In this document: positions 1-7,744 of the stretch, in pieces | Position numbering within the stretch: position 1 is the stretch's first letter | How the letters are laid out: every line of letters starts with the position of its first letter | Assembly (NCBI GenBank): GCA_050250665.1 | Contig: JBFWOF010000015.1 | Coordinates: 47,858 to 111,857, forward strand | From: JADKFD01 sp050250665 | GTDB taxonomy: Bacteria; Pseudomonadota; Gammaproteobacteria; Xanthomonadales; SZUA-5 | Length of the DNA: 64,000 nucleotides | Reading direction: 5' to 3' | Notes under the pieces: generated by a model | What the model was told of the DNA's origin: nothing | Seen by the model: only the letters and a program-made list of their open reading frames with translations | Databases searched by the model: none | Translations under genes and position numbers: made by a program

Positions 1-400
1 GCGAGGCGTCCCGGAGCGGACGCCTCGCCAGCGGCGCAGCAGTTGCCGAAATGCCCGCCATGGCACTCGGGATGAGGTCGCCGAAAATTGGCTAATGTAT
101 TGATATATAAACCTAATTATCTGCATGAGCAGGCTGGCGCAAGCGCGATTGAGTGCCTCAGTTGTTGGCGTCAGCCATGCCGCGGACCCACGTTCCGTGA
201 TCCGCGACATCCCATGGGATGACCCGACGCCTGCCTGCTTGCGCAGGCCCATATCAGCCGACCGGGCAATTGGATTAGATTAGTGGCGCAGTCCGGCATC
301 ACCCTGACTGCGGTCAGAATCATCCGGCAGGCGGCGTTCGCGTTAATCCTCCGCAAAGCTCTGGCCTTGATACTTGGCGCAACCGGGATGGATACGATCC
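1..400. other. Intergenic region with a hairpin and an AT-rich stretch
   Basis: No convincing gene is visible here. Positions 1-11 and 18-28 form a perfect 11-bp inverted repeat (GCGAGGCGTCC and its complement) around a 6-nt loop. This could be the terminator stem of a gene that ends just outside the window, although no T-run follows it. Positions 84-125 are unusually AT-rich for this genome and could hold a promoter. The response regulator downstream begins at 401. Confidence 0.45.
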
Positions 401-1063
401 ATGCGTTTGTTGTTGATCGAGGCCTCTGAAAAAATCCGCTCCTCGCTGGTGCCGGCACTGGCGGCCGCGGGCTATTTGGTGGAAGTCGCCGAAAGCTGCG
501 CCGGTGCCGCCGGCCTGATGCAGGCCTGCGCCTACGCCATGGTGGTGCTGGACCTGGCTCCGCGAACCACCGATGCCCTGGGACTGCTGAAGGGTTTGCG
601 GCAACGGGGGGATGATGCTCGGGTGCTGGTGTTGACCGGGCGCGAGCAGGTCAATGACCGGGTCATGGCCCTGGATCACGGCGCTGATGCCTCGCTGGTC
701 AAGCCCGTACTCACCGATCAACTGCTGTCGAGGCTGGCCCTGCTGCGCGAGCGCGGAGAGCCGGCGCCACCGATCTGCATCGGCGAGGTTTCGCTGGACG
801 CCGAACGCCGACTGGTCCGCTGCAAGGGCCAGCCCCTGGCGCTGTCGCCCAAGGAATTCGAGTTGCTGGAGTATCTGATGCGACAGCGCGGCCGCATGCT
901 CACCCGCAGCGCGCTGTACGCCCAGCTCTACGCCGAACATCCGGACGCCTCGGAGAAGGTCATCGAGGTACTGATGAGTACCTTGCGCAGCAAGCTCTCG
1001 CGCATGGGCGCCCCGGAACTGATCGAAACCCGTCGCGGCCTCGGCTACGTCATTCCCAACTGA
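401..1063 (+). CDS. OmpR/PhoB-family response regulator (orphan)
   Basis: Two-domain DNA-binding response regulator of 220 aa. The N-terminal receiver has the phosphoacceptor Asp51 in VVLDL, Thr79 in LTGRE and the conserved Lys101 in VKPV. A C-terminal winged helix (about residues 125-218) carries LSPKEFELLEYL and ends with the family-typical TRRGLGYVI. The usual pair of acidic residues at the start of the receiver is reduced to IEAS, so one Mg-binding acid is missing and phosphorylation may be weak. The start at 401 (MRLLLIEAS) matches where receivers begin; an upstream ATG at 374 would add nine unlikely residues. No histidine kinase is adjacent, so its partner and targets cannot be named. 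Confidence 0.85.
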   Translation: MRLLLIEASEKIRSSLVPALAAAGYLVEVAESCAGAAGLMQACAYAMVVLDLAPRTTDALGLLKGLRQRGDDARVLVLTGREQVNDRVMALDHGADASLVKPVLTDQLLSRLALLRERGEPAPPICIGEVSLDAERRLVRCKGQPLALSPKEFELLEYLMRQRGRMLTRSALYAQLYAEHPDASEKVIEVLMSTLRSKLSRMGAPELIETRRGLGYVIPN

Positions 1064-1087
1064 GGTCTACAGATCGCCGGCGCGGGA

Positions 1088-2047
1088 TCAGTTGCCCAGC
1101 GCCTGATCGATTTCAGCCTGGTTGAGCTGAGCGAGGGTGCGTTCGGCCAGGGCGGTGAGCGTATCGGCCGCCGCTGAAGTGGCGATATCGATGCCGAGTC
1201 CGGCTGCAGCCGGCCATTCGGCGTCGATGCGCTGATAACGCGCGCCGAGGCGGTCCTCCAGCATCGATTCCACATGCTGCTGCTGCACGGCTACGGTGGT
1301 CAGGATCAAGCGCCCATCGGAAAGCCAACCTACCGCGCCATCGTCCGCATCCACGCCATCGGCCGGCCGATATCCGGAGGTCGCGGTGCCTATCGACAGC
1401 ATCCGGATCTGTGGCGGAGCGATGCCGAGAAAATGCTCGGCTTCGTGCAGCGCCACCTGATCGGGCGCCACGGCGAAGATGCCGCCATCGGCATACAGGA
1501 AGCGTCCGACTTTCACCGACGGGAAATAGGCCGGCGCCGCCGAGGTGGCCATGGCCACGTCCACGGCCAGCACCCGCTCATCGCCGGTGGAGCGCTCACC
1601 ATGCGGCGTCTTGAAGACCTTGGTCTGACTGAGCGAAACGTTCACCGCCGGCACCACCAGCCGATGGGTGGCATCGCCCAGCCGGCGCTTGCCAAAAATC
1701 TCGGTCAGCGCTGCACGCAGCGACTCACCGGAGTACTTGGGACCGAGCACCGATCGCGTCAGATCGAGCAGTCGCCCGACGCTGCTGGTCGGCAGGCTGC
1801 GGGCCGAGAAGATCTCGCTGCCGCGTTCGCGGAACAGCTCGACGATCCGGATGACCGGCACCTCGAAGGCCAGCGCAAGCCCCAGCAGGCCACCCACCGA
1901 AGTGCCGGCGATGAGATCGAAGCACTGCGCCAGCGGCCGGCCCGCCCTGCTCTCCAGGCCCGCCAGCACACCAGCGGTATACAGCCCCAGATAGCCACCG
2001 CCGGCGAGTGACAGAATGCGGAAATACGGATGTGCGCTGTCTACCAT
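1088..2047 (-). CDS. Patatin-like phospholipase
   Basis: Predicted lipid acyl hydrolase of 319 aa with the patatin Ser-Asp dyad. The oxyanion-hole glycine motif AGGGYLG is at residues 15-21, the nucleophile elbow GTSVGG places Ser50, and ADGGIFAV places the catalytic Asp at 187. There is no signal peptide, so it is probably cytoplasmic. The motif layout is that of the plant-patatin branch, which also contains the CBASS effector CapV. No CD-NTase gene lies nearby, so a defence role is not supported here. It is transcribed on the minus strand, convergent with the response regulator. The tiny lysine-rich gene upstream (2134-2232) reads in the same direction. Confidence 0.85.
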   Translation of the reverse strand: MVDSAHPYFRILSLAGGGYLGLYTAGVLAGLESRAGRPLAQCFDLIAGTSVGGLLGLALAFEVPVIRIVELFRERGSEIFSARSLPTSSVGRLLDLTRSVLGPKYSGESLRAALTEIFGKRRLGDATHRLVVPAVNVSLSQTKVFKTPHGERSTGDERVLAVDVAMATSAAPAYFPSVKVGRFLYADGGIFAVAPDQVALHEAEHFLGIAPPQIRMLSIGTATSGYRPADGVDADDGAVGWLSDGRLILTTVAVQQQHVESMLEDRLGARYQRIDAEWPAAAGLGIDIATSAAADTLTALAERTLAQLNQAEIDQALGN

Positions 2048-2133
2048 GCCCTGCCCTCCCCCGCCCGACTCTGGTCCGGCGGGCGCAACAGGTCAAGCCG
2101 CACTGCCGCATTCCGGCACGGTCTGCCGCTCAG

Positions 2134-2232
2134 CTACTTGGCTTTCTTTTCCTGTTTGGCCGCTCGCTTCTCCTTGGGAGTCTTCAGCGGCTGCTTCTTG
2201 GCGCTCTTCTTCTGATCCATGCCCTTGCTCAT
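2134..2232 (-). CDS. Tiny lysine-rich protein (32 aa)
   Basis: A 32-codon gene encoding a strongly basic peptide, starting MSKGMDQKKSAKK and continuing with KTPKEKRAAKQEKKAK. Similar short lysine/alanine-rich proteins of this pattern occur widely in proteobacteria; their function is unknown to me. The start is supported by GAGGT a few bases upstream of the ATG at 2232. Extending to an earlier ATG would add residues of quite different composition. It lies 86 bp upstream of the patatin gene on the same strand and could be cotranscribed with it. A nucleic-acid-binding role would fit the charge but is only a guess. Confidence 0.55.
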   Translation of the reverse strand: MSKGMDQKKSAKKQPLKTPKEKRAAKQEKKAK

Positions 2233-2309
2233 GACGACCTCGATATGGCGATGTTCGACTGCGATCTGGTGTTGCCGGGTACCAAATCCCGGCACCCACA
2301 GTGTACGCG

Positions 2310-3368
2310 TCATCGCCCCTGATTCACCGGCGTTGATGTGCCTTGAGGAGCCCATGCTGGCAGGATCCGATCACGCAACCAGAGCATCGGTTCCAGCGCT
2401 TCCGGGCGGTTGTAGCGGGTGCCGATGAAGACCACGCTGGCCTGCAGTTCCGGCATCACGATCAGAAAGCTGCCACCGTTGCCCCAGGCCATCAGTATCC
2501 GGGTTCTCGGCAGTTCGGGTCGGGTGGTCTGATCCAGCCACCACAGGTAGCCATAGGACTGCTGGCGTCCGGGTATCGGCGTATGAGCCTGAGTCATCTG
2601 GTCGATCCAGCGGCTCGAGACCAGTTGCCTGTCGCCAGCGCGCCCGGCCCCGCCTACCAGGTCGCCGATCCGCGCCAGACTTTCGGGGTGCAGGTGCAGA
2701 TGACCACCGCTGTCGATCTCCCGGCCCCGATTCCAAAGCTGCCATCGGGCACTGCGGATGCCCAGAGGCGTGAACAGCTCATCGGCGGCAAACTCGGCCA
2801 CACTGCGGCCGGTGGCTTGCTTGAGAATCAGCCCCAGCGCGATGGCATTGCCGGTGCAGTAGGAGAACTGGCTGCCTGGCTCGCCAACCATGGGCTGGCT
2901 GATCCAGAACCGCACCCAGTCGCGCTTGCGGTACATCTTGTCCTCATGTCCAGGCGACTTCGGATTCCAGTCGTCACAGGCGAGGCCGCTGCGCATGGTC
3001 AGCAGATCGGCAATGGTGATCCGGGCCTTGCGTGGATCCCCGCTGAAGGCCTTGGCGTAAGCCGGAAGCAGCTCGGCGATCGGTTGTTCGACAGAACCCA
3101 GGCTGCCCTGATCCAGGGCAATCCCGACCAGCAACGCGGTGATCGATTTGGTCACCGAACGCAGGTCGGGTAGCTCATCGTCAATCGCGGAAGACACGGC
3201 AGTTGCCAGCACCCTGCCCTGCCGGTGCACGACCATCGCTTCAATGCCCGGATGCTGACCGGCGCTGAGTTCATCGCTCAGATTCTGGATCTGAGCCTGG
3301 GCACAGGCTGAGTTGGGTCCTGCAGCCAGCAAAAACGTCAACGCCAGTGTGGCGACTACAGCCTTCAT
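2310..3368 (-). CDS. Exported serine hydrolase, beta-lactamase/penicillin-binding family
   Basis: Protein of 352 aa with an N-terminal signal peptide (MKAVVATLALTFLLAAG, ending near SACAQA), so it acts in the periplasm or outside. The class C beta-lactamase/esterase fold is shown by the active-site SxxK motif (SVTK in DLRSVTKSITALL), the tyrosine motif in FSYCTGN, and a late GNGG loop in MAWGNGG replacing KTG. This pattern is typical of EstB-like esterases and D-aminopeptidases as well as beta-lactamases, so the substrate cannot be predicted. The ATG at 3368 is preferred because it begins a clean signal peptide; ATG 3380 is the alternative. It is transcribed away from the replicon core. Confidence 0.8.
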   Translation of the reverse strand: MKAVVATLALTFLLAAGPNSACAQAQIQNLSDELSAGQHPGIEAMVVHRQGRVLATAVSSAIDDELPDLRSVTKSITALLVGIALDQGSLGSVEQPIAELLPAYAKAFSGDPRKARITIADLLTMRSGLACDDWNPKSPGHEDKMYRKRDWVRFWISQPMVGEPGSQFSYCTGNAIALGLILKQATGRSVAEFAADELFTPLGIRSARWQLWNRGREIDSGGHLHLHPESLARIGDLVGGAGRAGDRQLVSSRWIDQMTQAHTPIPGRQQSYGYLWWLDQTTRPELPRTRILMAWGNGGSFLIVMPELQASVVFIGTRYNRPEALEPMLWLRDRILPAWAPQGTSTPVNQGR

Positions 3369-3509
3369 TGCAGTTTCCATCGGAGGGCCGAGCCTTGGAC
3401 GACAGCAGGCCACGAGGAGTTACTTCGCCAGTTCGCGGTGGCTGAGCACGGTATTGCCTCATGGTCTACTCCGGCGGCACAGAGCACCTTGGAATCAGGG
3501 ACTTGCCTT

Positions 3510-3530
3510 GATCTTTGCCTGCCAAAGATC
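3510..3530. promoter_or_regulatory. Inverted repeat GATCTTTG-n5-CAAAGATC, candidate parS/operator
   Basis: A perfect 8-bp inverted repeat with a 5-bp spacer just left of the iterons. The core GCCAAAGA recurs at 6018-6025 inside another dyad (CTTTGGC-A-GCCAAAG, 6010-6024, in the 3' end of parB) and at 7415-7422. A related GCAAAGAT is at 7461. Recurrence around the par-rep genes makes these candidates for the ParB centromere or a ParA operator. This is inference from position and symmetry only. Confidence 0.35.
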
Positions 3531-3564
3531 GGCCGACAGGGATGCGAGCCGGCTGCAGGTGCGA

Positions 3565-3666
3565 CCACCTTTTTCACGCCTCTGAGCCACCTATTTCTCG
3601 GCGCTCAACCGCCTTTCTCTCGCGCGAGAACCACCTATCTCTCGCTTCCAACCCCCCATTTCTCGC
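3565..3666 (+). repeat. Iteron array: five direct 15-bp repeats, 21-22 bp spacing
   Basis: Five same-orientation copies begin at 3565, 3587, 3609, 3631 and 3652, with consensus CCACCTWTTTCTCGC. Examples are CCACCTTTTTCACGC (3565-3579) and CCACCTATCTCTCGC (3631-3645). The 22-bp period equals about two helical turns, so bound proteins would sit on one face. Three further copies flank the initiator gene: inverted at 6068-6082, direct at 7008-7022 and 7540-7554. This is the binding-site layout expected for a Rep_3/RepE/pi-type initiator. Confidence 0.85.
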
Positions 3667-3816
3667 CTTTGGGTGTCCAAGTGCCCGTTCTGACTGGAGT
3701 TCTAGTGCCTATAAACAAGCTACTAAAAGCTCTAAACACAAAACAAAAACAGCTGACTAGCAGCAACAGAGCATGGTAGCTTTGCGTGCAGTTACGTCAT
3801 CAGAGCTACTTTAGCG

Positions 3817-5031
3817 ATGAACAAGCAACAAGAAGCCGCGGCGGCCATGCTGACCCCCGACGTTGTCAGCAAGCTCGACGTGCAGGAATCCCTCGAGATT
3901 GTAGCCACGCTGGGCGACAGCTTCATCAGTACCCTGCGTGAGCTGCATGCCCCGCCCATCGGCTTGAAGACCTTGCGCCGCTACCGGATTCAGGAAGCGG
4001 CGCGGGAAGTCGGTCGCTCGGTCTCCTGGTTGCGCTCGCAGGAAAGTGAGGGCAATTTTCCCGGACCGTCCGATCGTAGCGCTGGCGGGCGGCGGATGTA
4101 TACGCTGGAAGAGATCAACGCCATCCGCGCCTACGCCGGCACCCTGCCGAAGACACCGGCGCGGCGCCCGTATGTACTCGGCTTCGTCAACTTCAAGGGC
4201 GGCAGTTCCAAGACCACCTGCACCTATCTGGCCAGCCATTTTCTGGCTTCCCGAGGTTATCGGGTGCTGCTGGTGGATCTGGATCCACAGGGCTCGCTGA
4301 CGGCATCTTTCGAGGTCAGTCGCGGCGGCGAGCCGGTTCGTGGAATCGACTGGGAACAGACCATCGGTCCGATACTGACCGGCGAAATTGACGATCCGCT
4401 GACGCTGGTACATCAGACCCATTGGCCCACGATCGACATCATCCCGGCGTCGGTGGATGTCTACGATGCGGAAATGTTGCTGGCCGTGGAAACTGCCCGC
4501 ACGGGTATCCAGGACAATCCCTTCTGGCGGCGTCTGGACACGGCGATGCGGCGACTGGACCAGTATGACTTCGTGCTGCTGGACAGCGCTCCGGCGCTGA
4601 ATCTGGCGGCCATCAATGCGGTCGTCGCCTCTGACGGGCTGGTGATTCCGGTGCCGCCGCGCAATCTCGATCTGGAAGCGGCGGTGAAGTTTGCCAAGGT
4701 AGTACACGCCTGGACCGAGCGGCTGCCGGGCTTCAATGACCGCAAGCGCTGGCTGAGGCTGTTGCTGACGCAGCTGCAGAAGGGCTCGCTGAGTGATCAG
4801 ACCCATGCGCTGCTGGCCAGCCGCTTCTTCGGCAGCCTGATCTTCAACAATCACTTTCCGATGTCCGAGGCCGTGCGCCGCGGCTCGGCCGGTGCACCCA
4901 GTTGCTATGAAGGCAGCAATCAGGTCGACCGTAGCCAGGCTGAGGCCAATCGGCGCGTACGCGAGGCTCTGGACGAGGTTTTTGAGGAGATGCTGGGCAT
5001 GATCGATCTCAAACGGGGGACTAAGGCATGA
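3817..5031 (+). CDS. parA: ParA partition ATPase with N-terminal helix-turn-helix
   Basis: Partition ATPase of 404 aa. About residues 50-105 look like a MerR-type helix-turn-helix (RIQEAAREVGRSVSWLR, then GGRRMYTLEEI), as in P1/F-type ParA proteins that also repress their own operon. The deviant Walker A motif KGGSSKTT is at 127-134, the second motif LVDLDPQ follows, and the Walker B region is FVLLDSAP. ParA moves ParB-bound DNA during plasmid segregation. It directly follows the iteron region, and its stop codon overlaps the parB start (ATGA), so the two are translationally coupled. No strong Shine-Dalgarno precedes the ATG at 3817. Confidence 0.93.
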   Translation: MNKQQEAAAAMLTPDVVSKLDVQESLEIVATLGDSFISTLRELHAPPIGLKTLRRYRIQEAAREVGRSVSWLRSQESEGNFPGPSDRSAGGRRMYTLEEINAIRAYAGTLPKTPARRPYVLGFVNFKGGSSKTTCTYLASHFLASRGYRVLLVDLDPQGSLTASFEVSRGGEPVRGIDWEQTIGPILTGEIDDPLTLVHQTHWPTIDIIPASVDVYDAEMLLAVETARTGIQDNPFWRRLDTAMRRLDQYDFVLLDSAPALNLAAINAVVASDGLVIPVPPRNLDLEAAVKFAKVVHAWTERLPGFNDRKRWLRLLLTQLQKGSLSDQTHALLASRFFGSLIFNNHFPMSEAVRRGSAGAPSCYEGSNQVDRSQAEANRRVREALDEVFEEMLGMIDLKRGTKA

Positions 5032-6059
5032 GTAGCGGACGCAGTGCGCAGGATCGGGCGCGACGCCTGCTGGAAGGGATAGGCGCGGCAGCGACCCCAG
5101 GTGTGCCGCTGCCCAAATCCGGGCGCGGCATCCTGGGCCGGCTGGAGCAGATGACGGGCTCACCGCTGGTGTTGCGGGAAGTGGATCCGAAGCGGGTTCG
5201 GGTCTGGGAGCTGCAGGGGCGCCTGCAGGCCGCGCTCGACGAGCGCACGGTCAGTGATCTGATCGATTCCATCGGCAGCCATGGGCAGACCACGCCGGCG
5301 ATCGTGCGCCCGGTCACGGGTGATGCCGGCGCCGACTTCGAAGTCATCGATGGTTCGCGCCGGCGTTTCGCCTGTGCCCATCTGGGCCAGCCGCTGAAGG
5401 CCATCGTCGCCGAGCTCAGCGATCGCGACGCCGCGCTGTTGACCGAAACCGCCGACGCCAGTCGCAAGCACTCGGCCTACGAGACCGGCGTCAAATGGAG
5501 TGTCTGGCTGCAGCGGCAGTTGTTCGCCACGCAGGAAGCGCTGGCGCAGTGGCTGCAGGTCTCGGCGGGCGATCTGTCGTTCAAGCTGTCCCTGGCAGAA
5601 CTGCCCTACCCCTTTGTGCTGGCGCTGGGTGGTCATGATCGCCTGTCGCGTGAGCTGGGTCGGCGCCTGGCGCGCTTTGTCGGTCGTGCCCGCGGGCTGG
5701 ATCGGATGGATGAGATCCGACAGCGCCTCAGCGCCATCGGCGAGCAGGCCCGCAAGTCCGACTGGAATGCGGCACGAACACTCGTCGCCTACACCGAACT
5801 CGAGGCGGAATTGCTGCCGGCACGACGCAGCGGCAAGCAGAAGGTGGAGGAATCGGTGATGAGCGCCGATGGCCAACTGCTGGCCACGGTAGCCAGTCCC
5901 GATCGCAGCAATCTGGTGGTGCGCTGGTCCAAGGGATTGGCAGCCGATGAGCGCAAGGCGCTGGTGTCGGCGCTGAACCAGTTTCTCGGGGAGTGGGTGC
6001 AGGGCCGGTCTTTGGCAGCCAAAGAGCCAGACAAACCATTGAAAAAGAAAAAGAAATAG
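5028..6059 (+). CDS. parB: ParB/SopB-type partition protein
   Basis: Centromere-binding partner of ParA, 343 aa. The N-terminal ParB/Srx domain carries the nucleotide-binding signature in IDGSRRRFACAHLG (about residues 105-120), the F-plasmid/P1 variant of GERRxRA. A helix-turn-helix follows (about 165-190: TQEALAQWLQVSAGDLSFKLSLAE). The C-terminal region ends in a lysine run (KPLKKKKK). It overlaps parA by 4 bp and ends 27 bp before the initiator gene, so parA-parB-rep probably form one operon. A CTTTGGC-A-GCCAAAG dyad at 6010-6024 lies within its 3' coding end and may double as a binding site. Confidence 0.92.
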   Translation: MSSGRSAQDRARRLLEGIGAAATPGVPLPKSGRGILGRLEQMTGSPLVLREVDPKRVRVWELQGRLQAALDERTVSDLIDSIGSHGQTTPAIVRPVTGDAGADFEVIDGSRRRFACAHLGQPLKAIVAELSDRDAALLTETADASRKHSAYETGVKWSVWLQRQLFATQEALAQWLQVSAGDLSFKLSLAELPYPFVLALGGHDRLSRELGRRLARFVGRARGLDRMDEIRQRLSAIGEQARKSDWNAARTLVAYTELEAELLPARRSGKQKVEESVMSADGQLLATVASPDRSNLVVRWSKGLAADERKALVSALNQFLGEWVQGRSLAAKEPDKPLKKKKK

Positions 6060-6067
6060 CAGTTCGC

Positions 6068-6082
6068 GCGAGAGAAAGGTGG
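6068..6082 (-). promoter_or_regulatory. Inverted iteron covering the rep ribosome binding site
   Basis: On the minus strand this reads CCACCTTTCTCTCGC, matching the iteron consensus and sharing an uninterrupted 16-bp block with iteron 3 and its flank (3612-3627). On the plus strand the same bases supply the Shine-Dalgarno AAGGTGG for the initiator ATG at 6087. Initiator binding here could therefore block its own translation start region or transcription, which is a plausible autoregulatory switch. Confidence 0.65.
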
Positions 6083-6086
6083 TGAC

Positions 6087-6941
6087 ATGAAACGCGGCGG
6101 CAGCATGCTGGTGACCAAGGCGAATGCCATCGTCGAGGCTTCCTATCGTTTGACGCTGCAGGAACAGCGCTTGGTGCTGTTTTGCGTGGCCCAGGTCGAT
6201 TCCCGGCAGTCGCTGGAACAGCAGCGTACCTTCGTGGTTGAAGCAGCGCCCTTTCGCGAGACCTTCGGGTTGTCAGCGGAAAAAGTCTACGAGGAGCTGA
6301 AAGACGCTGCCGTGCGCCTGTTCGAGCGCAAGGTGACCCTGAGCGATGCACAGACCGGTCAGGAAACGCTGCTGCGCTGGGTCTCGATGATCCGATACCA
6401 GAATCGTCGCGGTCGCGTCGTGTTGAACTTCTCGCCGGAGATGTTGCCCTTCATCTCGGCGCTCAAGGACCGTTTCACCAGCTATCCGCTGGAATCGGTG
6501 GCACGGCTGTCTTCCACCTTCGCCATCCGCATGTTTGAAGTGCTGGCGCAGTACGCTGGCCTCGGCCGACGCCAGGTGACGGTCGAACAGCTGCGACGCT
6601 GGCTGGATTGTGTCGACAGCTACCCGCGCTTCTCGGAGTTCGAACGCTGGGTGGTGGCGCCGGCCGTAGCCCAGCTCAATGAGCGCACCGAGCTGCGCAT
6701 CCGCTACGACAAGGGCAAGATCGGCCGCAACGTCAGCCACTTCGAATTCGTCATCGGCCGGGCACCATCGGCGCCCAAACCCAAGGCGCCGACCCAGACG
6801 GCATCAGCGAGGGCCGTGGCGCCGCCACCGGCCAGGGCCGATGAGGAGCGCCAGGAGTGGGAGGCGCATATGCGCCGACTGGGCTACGACCCGGATGAAC
6901 TGATGGCGCAGTCGCGCCGCGGACCCTCTGGCGATTCCTGA
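6087..6941 (+). CDS. Rep_3-family plasmid replication initiator
   Basis: Initiator protein of 284 aa. It has the two winged-helix domains of the Rep_3 superfamily (RepE of F, pi of R6K). WH1 begins near residue 10 (NAIVEASYRLTLQEQRLVLFCVAQV), includes YEELKDAAVRLFERKV and LRWVSMIRYQ, and is followed by WH2 with SSTFAIRMFEVLAQYAGLGRRQVTVEQLRRWL. A proline/alanine-rich tail of about 60 residues follows. It should bind the iterons at 3565-3666 and the single copies near its own gene, opening the origin and limiting copy number. The ATG is supported by a strong AAGGTGG ribosome binding site that lies inside an inverted iteron. Confidence 0.92.
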   Translation: MKRGGSMLVTKANAIVEASYRLTLQEQRLVLFCVAQVDSRQSLEQQRTFVVEAAPFRETFGLSAEKVYEELKDAAVRLFERKVTLSDAQTGQETLLRWVSMIRYQNRRGRVVLNFSPEMLPFISALKDRFTSYPLESVARLSSTFAIRMFEVLAQYAGLGRRQVTVEQLRRWLDCVDSYPRFSEFERWVVAPAVAQLNERTELRIRYDKGKIGRNVSHFEFVIGRAPSAPKPKAPTQTASARAVAPPPARADEERQEWEAHMRRLGYDPDELMAQSRRGPSGDS

Positions 6942-7007
6942 ACCGAGCTGCGGCTCGACCACCAGGCTGCCGCACAGGGACTGCACCTGAAGCGCCGGTT
7001 CGCACCA

Positions 7008-7022
7008 CCACCTTTTTCTCGC
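7008..7022 (+). repeat. Single iteron copy downstream of rep
   Basis: CCACCTTTTTCTCGC, preceded by CGCACCA. It is identical to the copy at 7540-7554 and matches the consensus of the five-copy array. Solitary iterons away from the origin can act in handcuffing or titration of initiator, which is a possible role here. Confidence 0.75.
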
Positions 7023-7130
7023 TTCACGACCTCGCTTCATGGCACCTCGCAGTCACTGTTGCCCACAAGCAGCAGTTTGCAGACGTAGGCCGTGGGTGCG
7101 CGCAGCAGCCGCGCTCCTCGGCGCATGCAG

Positions 7131-7163
7131 CCGGGGAGCCGCTGCGCGGCGCCCTCGGTCTGC
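7131..7163. repeat. Dispersed GC-rich palindromic repeat, copy 1
   Basis: Begins CCGGGGAGCCGCTGCGCGGC and continues into CCCTCGGTCTGC. It folds as an imperfect hairpin around GCCGC-TGC-GCGGC. Near-identical copies occur at 41355-41387 and 44921-44953, all between genes. Behaves like a REP-type element. Confidence 0.7.
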
Positions 7164-7539
7164 ATCCTGACCACAGATCAAGAGCGGCCGCGCAGGCGCG
7201 CGTCCCTCCTCAAGAGCCGCTCCGATCCAGCTGCAGCGTCCACGGCCTACCTCAGGTTTCGGGTGATCCTTGGTCTGTGGCCGATGTAGCGCCGAAGCGG
7301 CTGATGGCAAGCCGAATCACGAAGCCTCCGTCCAGGATCGGCATTCCATCCTTGGCTTGCGGGGCATCCATTGGCCCTCCGTCCTGAAGTCGCTGGTCAG
7401 CGCTGGATTTGCTTGCCAAAGATTGCGCTATCGCACTGATTTGACGGGATTTGTGCGCTTGCAAAGATGCTCCGGTTGCGAACACGACCGGACGCCGGAT
7501 CGGTGCTCCTGGACCAGCGAAGGTCGGCGATAGAAACCA

Positions 7540-7554
7540 CCACCTTTTTCTCGC
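7540..7554 (+). repeat. Second single iteron copy, upstream of the recombinase
   Basis: CCACCTTTTTCTCGC, identical to the copy at 7008-7022 including the preceding ACCA. It lies about 190 bp before the recombinase gene. Confidence 0.75.
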
Positions 7555-7701
7555 GTTAGCGCGGAGCTTCCCCCTGTCTCGATGCCAGCTGTTCGGCTGT
7601 CGAAGCTGATAGCTCTGGACCGGATCAGGTACGGCTCGCACCCAGCCCGGATTGTCGACTCAATGGAGTGACGAGCCCTCAGTGGCGCCCTCTGCAGGTC
7701 A

Positions 7702-7735
7702 TTAACTAGTGATAAGATTATTTATCATTAGTTAA
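7702..7735. other. 34-bp dyad before the recombinase: candidate recombination/resolution site or operator
   Basis: Left arm TTAACTAGTGATAA (7702-7715), 6-bp spacer GATTAT, right arm TTATCATTAGTTAA (7722-7735). Thirteen of 14 arm positions are complementary. Arms flanking a 6-8 bp centre are the architecture of core sites for tyrosine recombinases (dif, cer, lox). It ends 9 bp before the recombinase ATG, where it would also overlap the promoter or ribosome binding site, so an operator role is the main alternative. Its high AT content contrasts with its surroundings. Confidence 0.6.
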
Positions 7736-7744
7736 GTTGCCGGC

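Larger units (their letters stand above)
3369..3816. other. Putative replication origin region of the plasmid-type replicon
   Basis: This gene-free stretch has origin architecture. From left to right it holds an inverted repeat at 3510-3530, five direct iterons at 3565-3666, and an AT-rich segment (about 3700-3765) that stands out against the GC-rich genome and could be the duplex-unwinding element. Short repeats AGCTACT...AGC follow at 3718-3731 and 3804-3816, with GTAGCT at 3776-3781 making a dyad with 3804-3809. It lies directly upstream of parA. I saw no clear DnaA box. Iterons followed by AT-rich DNA is the classic layout for origins driven by Rep_3-type initiators, and such an initiator is encoded at 6087-6941. 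Confidence 0.7.
6942..7744. other. Non-coding region between rep and recombinase with two iterons and a dyad
   Basis: About 800 bp without a convincing gene. It contains two exact iteron copies (7008-7022 and 7540-7554, both within CCACCTTTTTCTCGC preceded by ACCA), a copy of a dispersed GC-rich palindrome (7131-7163), GCCAAAGA/GCAAAGAT motifs at 7415 and 7461, and the 34-bp dyad at 7702-7735 just before the recombinase. It may be part of the replicon's control, partition and dimer-resolution DNA. Confidence 0.5.

Noticed and set aside
3565..3666. Iteron array as a CRISPR or coding repeat
   Set aside because: Spacing is only 22 bp with 7-bp gaps, too short for spacers, and no good open frame covers it. 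Origin iterons fit better given the adjacent initiator.
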